This document shows positions 13,301 through 26,361 of a DNA stretch of 64,000 nt, one piece after another. The stretch is taken from NCBI GenBank assembly GCA_944472135.2, contig OX235268.1, positions 11,104,589 through 11,168,588 on the forward strand, in the 5' to 3' direction. The position numbers and the translations under genes are program-made. Positions within the stretch are counted from its first letter, which is position 1. Each line of letters begins with the position of its first letter. The notes under the pieces were generated by a model. It had not been told where the DNA came from. It did no database searches and saw only the letters and a program-made list of their open reading frames with translations. This stretch comes from Trichobilharzia regenti. Taxonomy: Eukaryota; Platyhelminthes; Trematoda; Strigeidida; Schistosomatidae.

Positions 13301-16300
13301 TTGAAGACAAAGGACACCATGAAATAAATGGCAAAATATTATCAGTTTCAATAAATCCACTACTGTTATTGTTAAGTACCACAAAGTTGTCATTTCAGTG
13401 CCTTTATACTGCTTCATTTCCTCCCATCATTGCAAACGTCAGTCAGAATGTCGAAGTTACCTCCTAGAGAACTGAACGCACAAAATACAAGTTATTCATT
13501 AGAAAATCATCTTTCACTTACTGAATTTATCTTTAAAATTAGCCAGCATATCAGTCTTGCAGATTTGACATTGAAAAAAATTAAGGAAATTTCTGTTGTT
13601 TTCACGGGTGGGTGGAAAATGCCTGATATTTCACTTGACATTAAACTGCATTCTTTTCCTGCAGATTACTTTCTATCATCTGGAGTTTGATTAAGACGAA
13701 AAAATATTTTTCCAAACTGCATGTCACGGAACATACCGACGACTATTTCAGGAATTACATGGCTGTATTGACCTCATACTCAATTAGGGACAATGTGATA
13801 CCTGACACAAAGTAATTTTTTTCCTCAATAATCCTACTTTTGATGGTGGATTACATTCCCTGATTTAAAACATATCATGCCTCGAATATTTTCAGCTGAA
13901 GGTGTAATCACAAATTAGAATAACAATAGAACTGATTCTGTTTCGCATGTAAATCTCAATATGTTTAAGGAATAAAGCATTTATTTAACTGAGCACTTTC
14001 CGATTATGTCAGAATTCGAAATCTAAGCAAAACTATCAAATCTGATAACACTGATAAAATTTTAATACTTACCTATTTTGCCTGATGCAAAAAATGAATT
14101 TATAAATCTCGATTAAGAATAAACATTGAAATGTCTGAAGAAATCTAGTAAACGTCTTTATAAATTGAAGCAAACAAATACCTGCTTTTGAAGTAAGCAT
14201 TGCATTATCATTGTTGATTATTTGATGAAGCTTCACATTGGCTTAATTGAAAGAAATCGGGCATCGAAGTGTTACTTGCCGTTACCTACTGACGAATTTC
14301 AGCCGCACTTTAGGTCTCACCGACAGCATTCATATAACATTCGTAATGACTCTCTCGACTCTGAGAAACTCAATTACTGGATGGTGAATTCAGTTGTGAC
14401 CACAATAGCTCACATTAAAATAAATAAATATCTGTCATGTGCCTTCACCAAAAAACTAATTTTAGTGTTGAGATCCATAAGAAGCGTTGGCGCTTATGTG
14501 AGTATATACACATATATACATAGATGAAACACATCTTTTCTGCAAACAGTACATTGCTAGACAGAAACCCAACGCCCAAAGTTAATATTTGCTATTAGTG
14601 GAAGGCTGATGCTGTCAATGAATTCAAAATTATCCTGGAGATAAATTACTATCTAACTGTCTCTTGTGGACTGAGGAAATTTAGAAGGCACTAAGAAACT
14701 GTCCACAAATTCAGAATAGCTTTGGATGCATTGATAACACCAAAGCATTCAGTAACTAGACTGTCAAAAATTGTGCCCCTTGACACATGACTATTGGAAA
14801 ATTCCATACCTAAATATTAAATGGACAATTTGTAGTTTGATTATACTAAACCAAATGAAAGCTTTTGAAATCATTCTAGGCTTTTCTTGTTTAGAGTTGA
14901 AATATACTGACCTGTAGTACAATATTTATTGTCTTTCTTATCAAGAAAATATGACTGGCATCACAACCAGTTTATTACCAGTAGAAAGTCTCCGTGACCA
15001 TAGTACCATCAACTGTTGTATGAGACTGATATTCAACATAGGTATGATTTGCTGCTGCTATTTCTTTAACTCCTTTATCTGGCTTGAATAACCAGAATTC
15101 TGGTCAATAATTTCTTGTAATCGGTTGAAAAATTGTCTGAGTGTAGAAAGAAGATTTCATGTGAGATTTATGCAATGGAATTTTATTGCAATATTACTTC
15201 ACTGATATTTCAGTTAAATTCAGTGAAACAGGTTGTGTACCAGGTGAACAATAATCGCGAAAATACTTGGTTTTCATCTTACCTTGTTCTGTACAGACAT
15301 ATATGAAATACCATTCATTTTATTATTTACCATTCACGTATCACGCAAACTATTAAGAGATATTAGGTCTGTTACAAATGAGAGTCATAATATATGTGCA
15401 TATACATATGAATTAGGAAGAGTTAAAACATGGCCACTCGAAAATATAATACAAAAGTGAAAAAGAAAATGGTGATGACACCAAGGCATTGTTGATAATT
15501 AAGTTTTGAGGTTAGAACTAAATAAGAGAGATTAGTTGAAAAAGTTGCTTTCATGAGTATAAATCTGAAATCTACATAAGTATATAAAATAACTCAACAT
15601 CGGAGACGAAAAGGAATACACATTTTTTGTTGTGACTTGCTATCAGCTTCTAAAGCATTGAGAGATTTCCTCATACTTTGGAGATAAAAGTGAGCATCAT
15701 TATGACACTACATACTGACGCTCTATGTAGTCTTCTTGACATGAAGGATAATGATACTTCACTTCGTCTTACAAAACATTTGCAGCTCCCAAGAAACAAA
15801 TGAATATGTAGATACGTACAACAGTTGTCAAATTCCACAGTTCATCTTTGAGCCATTAGAGAAATTTGAGCGAGAGGGAGATCGCTTTTAAGAACTATGT
15901 CGTGTAAATGAACTATATCAAAACCGCATTCTTACAATTCCAATTAGTTATTAATTTGCAATATCCTTTGTGACTTTCCCCTTTCAGTATCATAGACATA
16001 TGCCAGTTATTCGTAAGATAAACACGCACTTCATTTGAAGAATTTGACAACTTGAAACCATACTCAACCAAACTATTTAAAAAGGCATTTCGTTCCATCT
16101 TTGATAACCATTTCAGTAAGAAACCAAAGCGGAGTATACTAAATGAGTACTGCTGTTCTTCAATTTGTCCATATTATGACCAAACATCGGAGCTTTCAAG
16201 AAGACTTTGGTTGCTCGATTTCAAACAAACAGTATCAAATGGTGGATGGTGGCTAGCAGTGGAATCCAGGATGCGCATTTCGTCCTATTTGGCCCAATCA

Positions 16301-16579
16301 ATCGACGGGAAAATCAAAATTCAATTCAATAAACAGTATCAAATTCCAAAATTATACTTATAATGAAACAGATAACAAGCTGATTCCACCGACACCTTCA
16401 GTGTAATATGTCAGGAGAATTATACTATAGGAAATATTAGGATACACCTGTCTTGATAGTTCACATTAATAAAAACGATGGAGATATCGAATACGGGACC
16501 AGTTAGTATGGCTTTATAAGTGATTGTGAGTTATTTTTAACGTTATTCTATGGATGACTTATCGAAGAATTCTAAAGAT

Positions 16580-16583
<4 letters not shown>

Positions 16584-16649
<66 letters not shown>
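16584..16649. repeat. (TA)n microsatellite
   Basis: An uninterrupted TA dinucleotide run of about 65 bp. Confidence 0.95.
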
Positions 16650-16653
<4 letters not shown>

Positions 16654-16982
16654 CCTTACCGACTGCATTGTAATCTGAAAACAATAAAGTTATTGTTAAA
16701 TAAAAAGCTCTCAGTAAGCATATTCAAAAATTACACATTTTTCATTTATTATATTGTCATTGCTGTGAATGAATATGCGCTATACAATCTGCATCTTTAA
16801 ATTCAGTTAATAATTCATGAAGAATTCATCCACCAGATGTAAATGGAATAAGTTCTTATTAGAGATTTGATTTCCTAAACTGGAAATAACTACTGGTTTA
16901 TAATTACTTCTAATTGAAAAGTGATATGAAAACTGAGCATTCATGCTGGTCCACTACTCTACAACTTATCTTCAACTCTACA

Positions 16983-17200
16983 GGACGAATTTCATCATGC
17001 TTATAAAATTCACCAGGAAATGAATTCAGTTAGAGTACCATTGAAAACTAGAGAATAATGGACAGCGATTTCGTCCTAGTTCGGGATACTTCACAAATAA
17101 ACATCCATAACACCACTGAGGATCAGACCCAAGACTTTGAGACTCAGCTCACTGACCATTCAGCTGGTTGCAAGGAGCCCCAAACAAAGACAAAAGGACT
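16983..17200 (-). repeat. Decayed hammerhead SINE (SINE-A)
   Basis: Read on the minus strand it matches the SINE-A unit defined at 50 kb. The tRNA-like segment is at about 17120-17190, the former hammerhead at about 17057-17105 (the segment ACTAGGACGAAATCGCTGTCC survives in part, near 17058-17082), and then the downstream GTTAG/TCATG tail. The CTGANGA core is altered to GTGAAGT. An old, probably inactive copy. Confidence 0.6.
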
Positions 17201-17929
17201 GCCCAGTTGTCCTTGGTTTTCATTTTGCCTTATTCTTGAAATCAGTCCTACTCCATTAAACCAACACCAGAAAATAGTAATTGATAAGAAGAATAAATAA
17301 GGGTAATAAATGAAGAAGACATTGATAACAATCAGTACACCCCAATATAATCATCTTAAATCGTTAAAGACAACAAAACTTACTGCCTAATCACGGTTTT
17401 ATAAACAGAAAAGGCAATCTATACTTGAGTACAGAACTAATACAACAGATTAAGTTGGAAATATTTTCGAAAATTGAACAAGTGGCTAATTAATGCACAT
17501 GTTATGAAAACAAGATTAGTCACTGAGAACTAGCTTAGTTTTCGAATTAATTTCTTAAGAGGTAATCAGAGATGCAGTGAACAGAATGTTGAGACAGTCA
17601 GAAATAAAATTATGGCATAGGCAAGTAAGATGACTGCACAAGTTTCTTTCGAACACGGTTTCGATTACTGATAATAAAATTTTGCTTGTAAACCTTCATG
17701 CTAAAACTACATATCTAGTAACTTCATCAAGACTGAATAAAATTTGATTTATTTTTACTGTCCAAGAAAAGTAATTATGAAAGACGCAGGGTATTTGAAT
17801 GAGATACCTGGCATGATTGGTGTTTCTCAGAAATCCCAAAATTTTCAACTTCTTTTGGTCCAAAGACAAAGACTGAGAAAAAGTAAACTAAATCAGTATA
17901 AAGATTGAAACAAAAACTTAGTATTTGCA

Positions 17930-18016
17930 AATAGTTGTGTTCTTTGAGCTAACTGGTTTGACTGGTGAGCTTTCGTCGTCCTTCTGGACAACGTCTTCAG
18001 CGCGAAATTTGGCATA
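17930..18016 (-). repeat. Two-copy hairpin repeat, copy 1
   Basis: This block is about 80% identical to 19233-19335. On the minus strand it holds CTGAAGAC, then a perfect 7-bp hairpin (GTTGTCC and GGACGAC around AGAA), then GAAAGC. This is the order of conserved strands of a hammerhead core (CUGANGA, stem II, GAAA), with one extra pyrimidine before stem II. I could not find a stem I partner on both sides, so a working ribozyme is not claimed. It is joined directly to a SINE-A fragment on its right. Confidence 0.5.
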
Positions 18017-18240
18017 AAATCTGATGCTCGCTAGTGACTTGCTACAGGTTGGAGTTTCCTGAGTTCTAGGGAGAAGTCGTGACCAGTGAGGTCCAATTAG
18101 ATGTCACGTGTGTGGATGGATGTCCCACCAACGACAATGGTTGGGGTCGCGCTAAATCACGAATTAGTAGAAGTTAGAATTCACGAGCCATTAAATCGGG
18201 TTCCAGTGGCTGAATGGTATACGAGCTTGGATACTGTGCT
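18017..18240 (+). repeat. SINE-A fragment (5' part and tRNA-like region)
   Basis: It starts at the same point as the first bases of the SINE-A unit (CTGATGCTCGCTAGTGACT) and follows it through the segment AGAAGTTAGAATTCA to the tRNA-like box A region (CAGTGGCTGAATGGT). The box B and hammerhead part are missing or unrecognisable. It is diverged, with a local insertion around 18110-18135. Confidence 0.6.
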
Positions 18241-19232
18241 GCCATTTCGCAAATGTTATCCTTAAGAAACTGTAGATTTCGGAATAAGGACTTATTTTGA
18301 GCTGTTGACATATTAACTTGCCTCGACAGCAAATTCGTATTTTTACCAAAAAAACATTTCTAGATAACCATCTTACAAAACAGTTTTCAAATAGTTTTGA
18401 ACTTGTCATTAACATACTTTTTAAAGATGATTCATCTACATCTATACTGTAATCATTGAAATCCAATTGCGTTTATACTTCGTGGGTATAATTCCCATAA
18501 AATGGGTAAACTCATCTTTATACCTACTCTGTCCTATTGTATCATTCTCTTTCCTAGTCGTAAGGTCATCTGAGAATGAAATTTGTTATATCTTTTCTAT
18601 TTAGTATCAAGATTTAATGAAGACTGGAGATCATTAAATTAGTCGAAGATTTCCACTGTTTTTATATTTTTTTAAAGCAATGATATTATCCATATGACTG
18701 CCATATAATTCCAGTTTACTACTTACATCTTTCAAATATTCACCATCCCATATTCTGCGACGAAAAATTCAGACACTACGGGTCTTGGGGATGGTTTCGT
18801 AGTCACACTATCAACAAGTGTGGTGATTACATTTCTATTTGAGAAGTGAACATTCATTGGGCATTTTACAAAAATTTCTTTCACGGAAGATGAAGAAATC
18901 TTATCACGGATGCTTAGTCTAATAACGTTTCCTCATCAGCTGTGCATTGGCGAATAGGAAAATCGTGGATTTATTGTTCGCGTATAAATCTTTATCGTTT
19001 AAACGAATTAAAAACTATCCTATATGTTATGATTTATCAGTTAATTTTGAAGACGTTGTAAAAGTTTACAGCTTTCCGGTTGCCATATGTAGTCCTGATC
19101 TAATTAACTTACATTTTTAATGAGGCAGCTCGTACAGTCTCGATGTGATGACACCCCCTAGCTTTGGGTAATGCATGAAAAATTTTGAGATACTAACTTT
19201 TCGAAATATTAGAGAAGATTTGTGGCTCAGGT

Positions 19233-19335
19233 GGATGATTTGCAAATAGTTGTGTTTTCTGACCTGGTTGGTTTGATTGGTAAGCTTTCGTCGTCCTTCT
19301 GGACAACATCCTCAGCGCAAATTTTAGCATAAAAT
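19233..19335 (-). repeat. Two-copy hairpin repeat, copy 2
   Basis: Second copy of the block at 17930-18016. The hairpin is perfectly conserved (GTTGTCC/GGACGAC with AGAA loop on the minus strand), flanked by CTGAGGAT and GAAAGC. Preservation of the hairpin and its flanking core-like strands, while surrounding bases differ, is suggestive of an RNA element. It may be the end of another PLE or ribozyme-bearing repeat family. Confidence 0.5.
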
Positions 19336-19969
19336 GAAGTGATTTAAATTCTCTATGAATGATAGAATTACGTCTTCTGGTTAACATCTTCGTGAATGCT
19401 AGTTGATTTACATTTGCTTTGATCATCTTTTATTTACTTGGATTCGAAACTTTTCAATTGATTTTCCTGATTTGTTTTGATTCTAAATCTAGTGTTACAC
19501 TTGTGCATATTAGAAAATGCGTGGCATTGCAATCTGTTAAGTGTAACGGCTGGATATTGATTTACAGAAGATTGGTGCTGTCACTAGCAATTATTCTAAG
19601 TGTATAATAGATGCATGCATGACTACATAATGTCATGACAAAAATATTAGAAACAATGATATTTGCAAATTCAACCAATGACCTGCAGTATATATATATA
19701 TTTCCAAATAAGTGTACGGAATAAGGCGAGCCGATTCTGCATGGATCTAAGAATTGTGGGCCATATAAATGACTCAAATTTATTTAGTATTTTTCAAAGC
19801 TTGCAATGGCTATTCGTTCGTTTCATTTAACACCATACATAAGTTTTCCATATTGTATAGTTACTGTCTAATCTTGTGAATATCCGACGATCTCTGCTTT
19901 TAAATTTAATAATATATATAAAGATATATCAAGTGTTCGTTTGAGTGAATTCCATTTCATTGGTTACAG

Positions 19970-20150
19970 GTCTGATCACTGGATGACTCCAAGTTTAGAA
20001 TCACTGGGAAGCCTCGGAGTACTGGACAGTTGTCACTTTCAAGTTTGTGACTGTTGGTAAACATATACCCAGTTCAGTTCGAACCCAGGACCTTCTAATT
20101 GCTAGTCGACCTCGTAAGCGATTCAGCCACTGGGACACAACCCAATGAAA
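19970..20150 (-). repeat. Decayed SINE-A copy
   Basis: On the minus strand it shows the tRNA-like part (CCACTGGGAC... complement, box B region GAACCCAGGACCTTCTAATT on the plus strand) and the CGGAGTACTGGACAG junction. The hammerhead is heavily mutated (CTTTCAAGTTTGTGACTG where TTTCGTCCTAGTTTGGGAC is expected on the plus strand). Confidence 0.6.
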
Positions 20151-20159
20151 CTGTCAAAT

Positions 20160-22930
20160 TAAACACACATTTTTGATCCAATTTCACTAAACGTTTGTTG
20201 GCTTTATTTTAGACCTTCAGGGCATTTCTTTGAAGTTGTGTTCACGGAATTTCAATGGAGAACGTTCCTAAAGGTGGTTACAATTTTTTAAGGTGTGTCA
20301 TCCGTTTTCTCAATATCTTAACAACTTAAGTGTGTAGGACACCACCATGAGGTTTCGTTTCATATCACGTTTAACCGAAACAAAAACGGATATTAGTTAA
20401 CTGACCTCAAACACTTAAACTGAACATCTTAATTAATTACTGTTACTTTACTTACTGGCTTGTCGACCTAGATGTATCATTCAAAATAATAAAAATATTG
20501 GTTTAATAGTGCGGATCGCCTTTATGTTATATAAAATTCTCCCTACTAAATCACAATGATAACTATCAGTGTTTTTAAATTATACCGTGCTTTTATTGCT
20601 AAATGTTCGGAATGACATAACAACATATATAAATATATACATAACATTAATAATGAAACGCCGAAAATCATAATCCCTATGTGTACGGTTAATCATCAAC
20701 CGGGAGGTGCGAATTTATCATCAGTGAGATCATATCTGAATAACCTCAGATTGGGAACCAGTAGTTATTCATAAATGTGCAACAAATGACTTACATTGTT
20801 TTGCAGTTGTCAAAGCTATGTGGATACATATAAGTGAGTAAATGCATTCATTTATGTATTATTAGGCAGTTATATTTCAACTGAAATCGTCCTTGTAAAC
20901 TCCATCTATAGTGACTAAATGATTTGAAGTGTGCATGAAAATAAGCCATGTAATTCTCCAATAATGATATTGTCTTTTTACATTCCTCTACTCTTTAACT
21001 TTGGACAGTATACATTAAAATATTCTGTCTTTATTGTATAGTGACAGTCAGTTCAACCTAAGTCACCACACTTTAACGATTTTCAATATTTTTGTTACCA
21101 AATTTATCATAGCAATCTCAGCCTAATATATTGAAAGTAAAAAAAATACTTACCACTTTCCAAATATCCCTCTTTTCAATTATGAAAACGTTTGACAACA
21201 TGTAAACCATGCACAACAGGATTTGTTTGATTTAATAATGAAATTGTAAGAAAACGACTTATTAAACAGGATCCTTTGATAATATTGTTAAATTAAAACA
21301 AAAGGAAGTTTAATTCTCATTTTCTTCAGAGACAATATTCCTGTGTTTGTAAATTTTCAGCAGTGTTCATCGTTACTTCACTATCTGCAAGAAAGCAGGT
21401 CAAATGTAGTTAATGATGATACACTCATTGTACTCGTGGATTTTACAAATGAGACATCAGTTTACCTGATGTGACCAACTTTTTCTCTTAACTTGGAAGA
21501 TAATCGGTTTTTTCAAAATCATAGTCTTGTATTCAGTTACTTAAAGAAAATAAACGGCAATCACATAACACAAAAGAACAGTGTTGGCATAAAAGCATAT
21601 AAGGAGCATTCGGTTTATGGACTTACGTGCTTATGGTCAGTAGAAATTGCGTTTTAAATACGGTGAAAATAACTGTCTGCAGAAAAGACCACTTATATCT
21701 CAACACTGATCAACTGGGTTGCTTTTCAGTATGAAAATCATTTTAATTTGTATATCTTCACACCTTAATAATCCCAACAGTTTTATTCTGAACAGTGTTC
21801 ATATAATTTACGGAATATTCAGAGGAGTTTACTGCATGGCATTTTCTCTTCGTACAACATTTTCATGTAAAATGTTGACTGGTAGTATAGTCCGTGACAC
21901 AATGCTCTTTGAGCCTAAGCACAAACCATTCCATTATGATATTTCTGCTTTGTCGCCTTCAAGAAATCCCCAACATCTAGTTAAAAGTCAGTTGTAACAA
22001 GTTCAGAAGTACATTTTGAGACTCAAGGACTAAACTAAGGAACATTTATCTCATGCATTGGAACACACAGTCACCGACAATCAGGCCCTTTCTCAAGTCT
22101 AGCAGGAAAGTGCGAATCAGAAGCTTGTAAACATTTTAAATAAACTCAAGAGAAGATACCACTGAACGTCACATCTTAATCGATTAAAACGGAGTAAATT
22201 AGAGGAAATATAGGCAATAGGGAGCTTTAGGTAGCCCATGCTTTAAGCAGGCCGCCTCACTATAACAGTGTAGTCATATTATGTAGTGCATTTCGTAGAG
22301 TAAATACATAAATCCTTTGTTAAATTAAGAAAAATGTTAAAAGAAACAAGCGTCATGCAGAGGAAACTTCTAACTGACTCTAGAAATGACATGCATCCAC
22401 CAAAATAAATGAACTGTGGAGTCTACAGAAATCGAAGAAAAATCAGAATGTAATGAATAAGTAATGTCAAACGAAATTCCCCCTGAAAAGGTTTCGGACC
22501 AGGAAGTGACCAATCATTCCTCTTTCGGCGAAGTGCTTATGAACATTTATTATAAAATTTATGAGAATCACGTAATCACGAATTTCTATTCTCATCAAAA
22601 TGTATCCTTAATAAAAATAACCTGGACGATAAGCATTTAAAGCTATCAGGTCTTTCGGCAAACAAGAATCAATGACTTTATAAAGTTAAAAGGATTCCAG
22701 TTGAACATATGTCAGTCTAAATCAACAGATAGATAATGGTTTTGACAGTTTAGGTGAATGCAAAAATGTTACTTACTAATTTGAGATACATCTGTATTGT
22801 ACAAAAGTATATAAAACATTAAAATAATTACCTGAAATTATCGGCAGCGAAATTCGTAAGAGAAGTGAACAATATATTCACATTCGTCTTCAGTTCTCCT
22901 GATAATAAACTACTAAGGTAATCACTTTGC
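20160..22930. other. No recognised feature
   Basis: Short ORFs only and no match to the repeat families of this window that I can see by eye. Confidence 0.4.
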
Positions 22931-23069
22931 AGAAATGTGGGATTTCATAAACGCAACCTTGTTTACTGGTTTACTATCCTATCCTACATCAGGAAAAGGA
23001 GACATGGTTGGCTGTGAGCCTCAGGCACTGACAATCGATCTCATTTGCAATCATGGCAATATAATTTTG

Positions 23070-23501
23070 CAAACTAATGTCAGCTCATGATGAAATCCTC
23101 CATGAAATCAATAAAAATCCCTATGAGACCAATACTTGAAAATTAGTCTGATGCTAACTAGTGACTGGCCCTATTCAGACAGTTAACCTGAGGTTCTAGT
23201 GGTAAGCCGTCACCAATAAGGTACAGCAAGTTGAAGATGAGGCAGTAACCCATCGGAGAAGACATTGCAAAATGGTCACCCTATGTCGTGAATTGCAGAA
23301 GTTAGAAATCAACTACCCTTGGATCGGGTCTCAGTGGTTCAATGTTCTACCGGCTCGCTTTGTAACCAGAAGGTCCTGAGATTGAACTCCGGTGGGTGCA
23401 TACTGATGAAGAGTACGAAACTAGAACGAAACAGCTGTTGAGCACTCCCAGGTTTTCCAGTGGTTCTCTAACTGATGTTAGCTCATGATGAAATCTTCCA
23501 T
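23070..23501 (+). mobile_element. Hammerhead SINE-A, 1.08 units, with target duplication
   Basis: This copy begins and ends in the same part of the unit: the block around TCATGATGAAATC occurs near its left end and again 398 bp later at its right end. The insertion is therefore slightly longer than one circular unit. It is flanked by a 14-bp direct repeat, GCAATATAATTTTG, at 23056-23069 and 23502-23515. The tRNA-like part with box A and box B (GATTGAACTCC, diverged from GGTTCGAATCC) lies at about 23325-23392. The ribozyme region (23396-23450) is mutated in the first core position and in one base on each side of stem II, so it is likely inactive. It inserted next to or into an older RTE relic. 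Confidence 0.82.
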
Positions 23502-23524
23502 GCAATATAATTTTGACTGAACAG

Positions 23525-23830
23525 GAAGAAAAGTTACAATTATACAAAGCTACACAACTACTAACAACGCATACAATGAGAATAACAGAGACTCTAACAG
23601 ATAACTGTGGACAGTAAAACGCACAGATGTCTAAATCGAATATCAGCTGGTGTTATCAACGCAAGCAAAGACATATTCAAACAACTCTGGAAGAGAACTC
23701 ATCATGATCGGAGATGATATAAGCGAAATGACTGAAAACAGAAGACTCTTTGTAAACATCTGCACTACTAAAATTTGGTGATTGGGAGTAGTGTGGAAAC
23801 TAAGGATACTGGGGACAAGATTGAGAATTT
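23525..23830 (+). pseudogene. RTE LINE relic (endonuclease domain)
   Basis: The DNA aligns in order with the endonuclease part of the RTE at 43.6 kb. A segment like GTGTCAATCATACAATG...ACAACGCA is followed by CTGGAAGAGAACTCATCATG (compare GGAAGGGAACTCATCATGGG), then a GAAAACAGAAGACTCTTTG-like block and ATTTGGTGATTGGGAGTAGTG. Frameshifts and stops are present. An old fragment. Confidence 0.6.
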
Positions 23831-24491
23831 TAAGAGAGTGTATATTCCTATCACCTTTTATAACTTCAAATTATTTCACCATATATCATGCATGATTAGT
23901 TAGTTATTTACTCATGTGTAACATAACATTTAGTCAACCCTTATTTGTTTGTCTAAGTGTTTTGTTGAAATTAGTGTCATCATCTGCTTACACTTTATTT
24001 TCACATTTTATTTTTATGTGTGTGAAAAGATTTCACGGGCACACTATCAAAGTTAATGATGATGGCATATTTCAAACAATTATCTCAAAAATACTTATAT
24101 GAATAATTACCTAGCCTTCATTATGAATTATATAAAATAAACGTGCTGTGTAGGCCATAGCTACTTCGGTACAATTGTAAAATGGCTAAAACTTTGTTTA
24201 GAATCTACTTACTCTCCCTTAAAGACAAACTATACTGCCAATATCTTTCTCTGTAGCATGTCTTGATACGAAAAGTGTAGAAGGAAAAGTACTGACAAGT
24301 CTTATTTCATCCTACGATATGTATATATATATAACATAATATATATTACATATATTATCATACATATATATATTTATATAGTTTAAATATGTGAATAACA
24401 CATGTTTATTTATTAAGAAAGCTGAAAACGGAAACTTTCTACGACACATTAACTCAAACTCAATATATATATATAGCCTACTAATGAAGTT

Positions 24492-24724
24492 GTGCGTCGG
24501 TGTCACAGAGGTTAGCATGCTCGCCAACCATGCACACGGTTTGGGGTTCGATCACCTGCTGACGCACTCCTTAACCTCACTTATCCAGTAATAAGACTGG
24601 TAAATAGGGAAGTGTGGGCATGAGGCTAGCAACCCCATCCTGTAAAAATAAACACTGCTACAGAAACTTCAAGCTTCCAGCTTAAAGCCCTATGTTCCAC
24701 TGGGGAACGTGAATGAAATAAATA
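24492..24724 (+). mobile_element. SINE-R: tRNA head fused to RTE ends
   Basis: This short element has a tRNA-like head with box A (GTGTCACAGAGGTTAGCATG) and a box B-like string (GGGGTTCGATCAC). The body contains GGCATGAGGCTAGCAACC and CTACAGAAACTTCAAGC, which match the 5' end of the RTE at 43570-43625. The 3' end, GCCCTATGTTCCACTGGGG, matches the RTE 3' end (46570-46592). The tail is A/T-rich like the RTE tail. It is flanked by a 12-bp target duplication, ACTAATGAAGTT, at 24480-24491 and 24725-24736. RTE machinery is the likely mobiliser. Confidence 0.85.
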
Positions 24725-25264
24725 ACTAATGAAGTTAAACTTAGAGAGAGAACAATTAACTCTCTGGATTGTCTTGTTAAAGCAAACTGACGACAAACTA
24801 AGCTTCACCATATTCGGGAGACGGATACTTTCAAACAATAAAACAGCCTTGGTGGATGTTTAAGATATGTTTCCTAAAATGACACAAACCATCTGTGTTC
24901 ATAAGATAAAGTGTTCAGAATATGAGGCTTTCCATATAATGGAAACCATTAGACAAGTGAATATCAGAGTGAATGCACACGTACTGTGCACGAAACGTCC
25001 TCCTAAAGATCTAATAGAATTAAAGTCTCGAAATGAAATCAGCCATAACATCCCACGCTATAGACAATGTGCTTAAGATCGATTTCGGAAATGTCGAAAT
25101 TCTGGAGAAAAGCTTTCATTCACATAGAGAAATACTAGTCTTTGAATCTTTGCATATTTTAGCGACATTGAATGCAACAAATTGGAGAGAAGGGATAGAC
25201 TTTTCATCTCTAGGGCAGACTCTAGTGACACAAAACAGAAGGGACAAAATACAAATGCATTCAA

Positions 25265-25535
25265 GTGGTGATTCGCAGGGATTTGCCCGGTTACAGGATT
25301 TTCATCATGGGCTGACATATGTTATAGAAACGTGACCAATGAAAAGATTTTTCGTCCTAGTTTGGACCACTTCAGAAGTACGCACCCAAAGGGGTTCTAA
25401 TTTAAGAATTTCCATTTACAAGATGAGTCACTCGGACACTATCCAATTCGCAGTGAGCTCTGACTCCATCCAATTCACGATATACCGTAGCTGTTAGCTA
25501 ATGCCATCCGCTAGTAACTGTCTTGACACCCATCT
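25265..25535 (-). repeat. SINE-A copy, diverged
   Basis: On the minus strand it covers the unit from the CAGTTACTAGCGG start through the CGGTATATCGTGAATTGG block, the tRNA-like region and the former hammerhead (about 25347-25392; CCAAACTAGGACGAAA is kept, the core reads CTGAAGT) to the CATGATGAAAATCC tail. Box B is ruined. No clear target duplication was found. Confidence 0.65.
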
Positions 25536-25845
25536 TCTTGTATCACACTAGTTAAGACTTCCCATGTGTGACAGTCTGTCATTACGCATAAGAAATACAT
25601 GGTTAATGTTCACAGTTTTCTGTCGGTACAAATGTCTATCAACAAGTGATCTTCATTTTACGTGGTGTTTTGACTATATATTCTGATGTTAAATAAACTT
25701 CGAGTGATTTTGTTTTGGAAGCCATGGCCTACACAGCGAAATGTTCCGAGAAGTTTTGTTTCAACTTTTTTCTTAGACACACTGAGACTATTTCAAATCA
25801 CGGAACATACACATTGGGTCATAGGAGTTATTAAGAAGACAATCG

Positions 25846-25889
25846 CAGAGAAGAAAATTTTCTTTTCGACCAAGTCATCATCTAGGCTG
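25846..25889 (-). ncRNA. Hammerhead-like motif of PLE terminal repeat
   Basis: Left foldback arm. CAGC at the 5' side pairs with CTG after the TTC at the 3' side, and further out ACAATC pairs with GATTGT. AGAAAA/TTTTCT gives a loopless palindromic stem III after GAAA, and GAC-TTG-GTC gives a short stem II. The core reads CTAGATGAT rather than CTGATGA, so activity is doubtful. Confidence 0.4.
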
Positions 25890-26317
25890 TAGATTGTGTA
25901 TTTATATCAATTGGATGGGAAAGTTCCAGAATATTATCCGGTCAAGGGTCAAATTAATAAAAATTAAAAATTAGGAATTAGAATGCCATATTGATCAGGG
26001 GTATGTATAAAACAAACAAAGTAGCATCATGAGAGCTAAGGAGATTTACACTGTGCAATTAGGGGTTAGAAATGTAAAAATAACAAATAACATTAGTTCT
26101 TATCCAAACATCCTGTCTATTTTGTTATTTTTCCATTTCTAGCCCTAATTGCACAATGTATGTCTTCTTAGCTATCATGATCCTACTTTGTTTGTTTTAT
26201 ACATACCCCTGTTTATTATGGAATTCTAATTCCTAATTTTTAATTTTTATTAATTTGACCCTTGACCGGATATTATCCTGGAACTTTCCACCCAAATAAT
26301 ATAAATACACGAATGTA

Positions 26318-26361
26318 CAGCCTAGATGATGACTTCATCTTAAAGAAAATATTCTTCTCTG
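26318..26361 (+). ncRNA. Hammerhead-like motif of PLE terminal repeat
   Basis: Right foldback arm, the partner of 25846-25889. The CAGC...CTG stem I and the palindromic AAGAAAAT/ATTCTT stem III are kept. The GAAA is mutated to TTAAA and stem II is changed, so this copy should be inactive. Confidence 0.3.

Larger units (their letters stand above)
5170..16560. other. AT-rich stretch with no recognised gene
   Basis: More than 11 kb without any ORF I can assign and without a repeat shared with the rest of the window, apart from the short entries listed separately (possible SINE-R head near 8130, ORF at 9951). The density of stops in all frames is what AT-rich noncoding DNA gives. It could be a long intron, but no exon can be supported from sequence alone. 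Confidence 0.45.
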
